Below are positions 5,174 through 8,124 of a DNA stretch of 8,124 nt, in pieces. How positions within the stretch are numbered: position 1 is the stretch's first letter; each line of letters starts with the position of its first letter. The position numbers and the translations under genes were made by a program. Below the pieces are notes generated by a model, which made no database searches, was not told the origin of the DNA, and saw only the letters and a program-made list of their open reading frames with translations. This DNA comes from Bacillota bacterium (GTDB lineage: Bacteria > Bacillota > Clostridia > Lachnospirales > Lachnospiraceae): NCBI GenBank assembly GCA_023399455.1, contig JAEWPN010000181.1, positions 1 through 8,124 on the forward strand, written 5' to 3'.

Positions 5174-8124
5174 ATGTATCAGAAAGTATCTACCAATTTG
5201 AATTTCGTTGAGCGCGAGAAACAGACGGAAAAATTTTGGAAGGATGAGCGCATATTTGAAAAGAGTATGGAGAACCGCGAAGGCTGTCCGACCTACACCT
5301 TTTATGACGGTCCGCCCACGGCAAACGGCAAGCCTCATATCGGTCATGTGCTCACCCGTGTTATCAAGGATATGATTCCCAGATACCGCACGATGAAGGG
5401 GTATATGGTTCCGAGAAAAGCCGGATGGGATACCCACGGACTTCCGGTGGAGCTGGAGGTAGAAAAAGAATTAGGGCTGGACGGAAAAGAGCAGATTGAA
5501 GAATACGGCCTCGACCCTTTCATTACGAAATGTAAGGAAAGCGTATGGAAATATAAAGGCATGTGGGAGGATTTCTCCGGTACCGTAGGCTTCTGGGCGG
5601 ATATGGACGATCCGTATGTCACCTATCACGACGATTATATCGAATCCGAATGGTGGGCGCTGAAACAGATCTGGGATAAACAGCTTTTATACAAGGGCTT
5701 TAAAATCGTGCCCTATTGCCCCCGCTGCGGAACTCCTCTCTCTTCTCACGAGGTGGCGCAGGGATATAAGGATGTGAAGGAAAAGTCTGCGGTGGCGCGC
5801 TTTAAGGTAAAGGGTGAGGACGCTTATATTCTGGCATGGACCACCACGCCCTGGACCCTTCCCTCCAACGTGGCGCTTTGCGTAAACCCGGCGGAAACGT
5901 ATGTTAAGGTGAAGGCGGCAGACAACTATACCTATTATATGGCAGAAGCACTTTTGGACAGTGTGCTGGGTAAGCTGGGCGATAAAGAGAAGAACGTTGC
6001 GGCCTATGAAATATTGGAGACTTATACCGGCAAGGACTTGGAATACAAGGAATACGAACCCCTTTTCGACTATGCTTTGGAAATCTGTGAGAAGCAGCAT
6101 AAAAAAGCGCACTATGTGACCTGCGACAATTATGTTACGCTGACCGACGGTACCGGTGTGGTTCATATCGCTCCCGCCTTCGGTGAAGACGATGCTAACG
6201 TAGGGCGGATATATGACCTTCCTTTTGTACAGCTGGTGGATTCCAAGGGTGAGATGACAGCGGAGACGGACTATGCGGGAGTATTCTGCAAAAAAGCCGA
6301 TCCGATGATTCTGGCGGATTTGGAGAAGAAGGGTTTGTTGTTCGATGCTCCTAAGTTCGAGCATAGTTATCCTCACTGTTGGCGCTGCGATACTCCGCTC
6401 ATCTACTATGCCCGTGAGTCTTGGTTCATCAAGATGACGGCGGTAAAGGAGGATCTGATTCGCAACAACAATACGATCAACTGGATTCCAGAATCTATCG
6501 GTAAAGGTCGTTTCGGCGACTGGCTGGAAAACATTCAGGACTGGGGGATATCCAGAAACCGTTACTGGGGAACACCCTTAAACGTATGGGAATGTCAGGG
6601 CTGCGGTAAGATGCACGCCATCGGAAGCCGCGAAGAGCTGGAGCAGATGAGCGGCAACGAAGAGGCGAAGACCGTTGAGCTGCACAGACCTTATATCGAT
6701 GAAATCACCATCCCGTGCCCGGAGTGCGGCGGTACGATGAAACGTGTGCCCGAAGTGATCGACTGCTGGTTCGATTCCGGCGCGATGCCCTTCGCACAGC
6801 ATCATTATCCTTTTGAGAACAAAGAACTCTTTGAAAAGCAATTTCCGGCCCAATTTATCAGCGAGGCGGTGGATCAGACGAGAGGATGGTTCTATTCTCT
6901 CCTCGCAGAATCCACGCTGCTATTTAATAAATCGCCTTATGAAAATGTAATCGTGTTGGGACACGTCCAGGATGAAAATGGTCAGAAAATGAGCAAGTCC
7001 AAAGGAAATGCGGTAGACCCCTTCGATGCTCTGGCGACCTACGGGGCAGATGCTATCCGGTGGTACTTCTATATTAATTCCGCGCCATGGCTTCCCAACC
7101 GCTTCCACGGCAAGGCGGTGCAGGAGGGACAGCGCAAGTTCATGGGTACGCTCTGGAATACCTATGCGTTTTTCGTGCTGTACGCTAACATCGACAGCTT
7201 CGATGCCACGAAATACGCTCTGGAATATGATAAGCTTGCTGTAATGGATAAGTGGCTGCTTTCCAAGCTGAACACTTTGGTAAAAGATGTGAATTCCTAC
7301 ATGGATGCCTATAGGATTCCTGAGACTGCAAGGGCTCTGGACGACTTCGTGGACGATATGAGCAACTGGTATGTGAGAAGAAGCCGCGAGCGCTTCTGGG
7401 CTAAAGGGATGGAGCAGGATAAGATCAATGCGTATATGACGCTTTATACGGCGCTTGTTACCGTAAGCAAATGTGCAGCTCCCATGATTCCTTTCATGAC
7501 CGAGGATATTTATAAAAACCTCGTTTGCAGCATCGATAAGAGCGCGCAGGAGAGTATCCACCTGTGTGATTTTCCGAAAGAAGATGAGAGCTTTATCGAT
7601 AAGAAATTAGAACAGGATATGGATGAGGTGCTGAAAATCGTCGTTATGGGACGCGCCTGCAGAAATACGGCAAATATCAAGAACCGTCAGCCTATCGGAA
7701 GGATGTTCGTAAAAGCGCCTCACGAGCTGGGAGCGTTTTATCAGGATATTATCGTGGAGGAACTCAACGTAAAGGAAGTAGTCTTTACAGAGGATGTGCG
7801 GGAGTTCACCAGCTACAGCTTCAAGCCCCAGCTTCGCACGGTAGGACCGAAATACGGAAAACAGCTGGGCGGCATCCAGAAGGAGTTAGCGTCTCTCGAC
7901 GGCAATGCAGCTATGGATGAGCTGAATGAACAGGGAGTGCTTAAGTTCGATATAGGCGGTACGGAAGTGGAGCTTTCCAAGGCGGATTTATTGATAGAGA
8001 TGAGTCAGAAGGAGGGCTACGTATCGGAAGCGGACAATACGGTGACAGTAGTGCTTCATACGGAGCTGACGGAGGAACTGATGGAAGAAGGCTTCGTATA
8101 TGAAGTGATCAGCAAGATCCAGAC
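5174..8124 (+). CDS. ileS: Isoleucyl-tRNA synthetase, type 2 (3' end outside window)
   Basis: This enzyme charges tRNA-Ile with isoleucine and edits mis-activated valine. The frame is intact from 5174 to the window end: 983 full codons plus two bases, so only about 50-60 residues seem missing from a family of roughly 1030-1050. Seen: FYDGPPTANGKPHIGH, with the ATP-binding HIGH at 55-58; CPRC (182-185); the editing domain with WTTTPWTLPSN (222-232) and GTGVVHIAPAFGEDD (326-340); CWRC (402-405); WGISRNRYWG (457-466); further Cys pairs at 474/477 and 515/518, likely zinc ligands; KMSKS (605-609); and SNWYVRRSRERFW (730-742) opening the anticodon-binding part. FYDGPP rather than FADGPP, and the length, place it in the eukaryote-like type 2 clade. 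AAGGA lies just before the ATG at 5174. An in-frame ATG at 5165 sits directly against that site, so it is less likely. Control is by the T-box upstream. Confidence 0.96.
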   Translation, partial: MYQKVSTNLNFVEREKQTEKFWKDERIFEKSMENREGCPTYTFYDGPPTANGKPHIGHVLTRVIKDMIPRYRTMKGYMVPRKAGWDTHGLPVELEVEKELGLDGKEQIEEYGLDPFITKCKESVWKYKGMWEDFSGTVGFWADMDDPYVTYHDDYIESEWWALKQIWDKQLLYKGFKIVPYCPRCGTPLSSHEVAQGYKDVKEKSAVARFKVKGEDAYILAWTTTPWTLPSNVALCVNPAETYVKVKAADNYTYYMAEALLDSVLGKLGDKEKNVAAYEILETYTGKDLEYKEYEPLFDYALEICEKQHKKAHYVTCDNYVTLTDGTGVVHIAPAFGEDDANVGRIYDLPFVQLVDSKGEMTAETDYAGVFCKKADPMILADLEKKGLLFDAPKFEHSYPHCWRCDTPLIYYARESWFIKMTAVKEDLIRNNNTINWIPESIGKGRFGDWLENIQDWGISRNRYWGTPLNVWECQGCGKMHAIGSREELEQMSGNEEAKTVELHRPYIDEITIPCPECGGTMKRVPEVIDCWFDSGAMPFAQHHYPFENKELFEKQFPAQFISEAVDQTRGWFYSLLAESTLLFNKSPYENVIVLGHVQDENGQKMSKSKGNAVDPFDALATYGADAIRWYFYINSAPWLPNRFHGKAVQEGQRKFMGTLWNTYAFFVLYANIDSFDATKYALEYDKLAVMDKWLLSKLNTLVKDVNSYMDAYRIPETARALDDFVDDMSNWYVRRSRERFWAKGMEQDKINAYMTLYTALVTVSKCAAPMIPFMTEDIYKNLVCSIDKSAQESIHLCDFPKEDESFIDKKLEQDMDEVLKIVVMGRACRNTANIKNRQPIGRMFVKAPHELGAFYQDIIVEELNVKEVVFTEDVREFTSYSFKPQLRTVGPKYGKQLGGIQKELASLDGNAAMDELNEQGVLKFDIGGTEVELSKADLLIEMSQKEGYVSEADNTVTVVLHTELTEELMEEGFVYEVISKIQ

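Noticed and set aside
5687..6376. A 229-codon minus-strand open frame inside ileS
   Set aside because: It lies opposite highly conserved IleRS editing-domain codons and its product resembles no family I know. The same holds for the minus-strand frame at 6920-7561.
1..8124. Search for a mobile element, CRISPR array, toxin-antitoxin pair or defence system
   Set aside because: All long stretches are accounted for by conserved housekeeping or regulatory genes and their leaders. I found no transposase, terminal repeats, spaced repeats or small paired genes.

Overview
The window looks like chromosomal sequence from a motile, spore-forming member of the Clostridia, most likely Lachnospiraceae. The reasons are a chemoreceptor, a SpoVT sporulation regulator, a T-box leader, low-to-moderate GC content, strong AGGAGG-type ribosome binding sites and protein sequences of clostridial flavour. 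The genus is inference. I see no insertion sequence, prophage, CRISPR array, tRNA or rRNA, and no previously undescribed system that I could defend.

Layout. Positions 1-1455 (+) hold the C-terminal part of a methyl-accepting chemotaxis protein whose start lies before the window. A 112-bp gap with a two-tier hairpin leads into spoVT (1568-2113, +). A convergent gap (2114-2251) carries a clear intrinsic terminator for the minus strand. The minus strand then holds a two-gene unit: a nicotinate phosphoribosyltransferase gene (3168-4622) followed after 34 bp by a DegV/FakB-type fatty-acid-binding protein gene (2252-3133). A 551-bp divergent intergenic region (4623-5173) holds an extended -10 promoter for the minus-strand unit, a full-consensus sigma-A promoter for the plus strand, and a complete T-box leader with an AUC (Ile) specifier, an antiterminator and a terminator. 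This leader controls ileS (5174 to beyond 8124, +), a type 2 (eukaryote-like) isoleucyl-tRNA synthetase cut off by the window end.

How the genes work together. There is no single pathway. The best-supported regulatory unit is the T-box plus ileS: uncharged tRNA-Ile should relieve termination and raise synthetase output. The minus-strand unit couples NAD salvage from nicotinate with a fatty-acid carrier protein; the link is co-transcription, with no known shared pathway. The chemoreceptor and SpoVT are same-strand neighbours with separate roles.

The points most worth a second look are the T-box sequence that departs from consensus, the DegV protein in which the usual Thr-Ser-Gln-Pro motif reads Thr-Tyr-His, the structured leader of spoVT, and the type 2 IleRS with its implication for mupirocin susceptibility.
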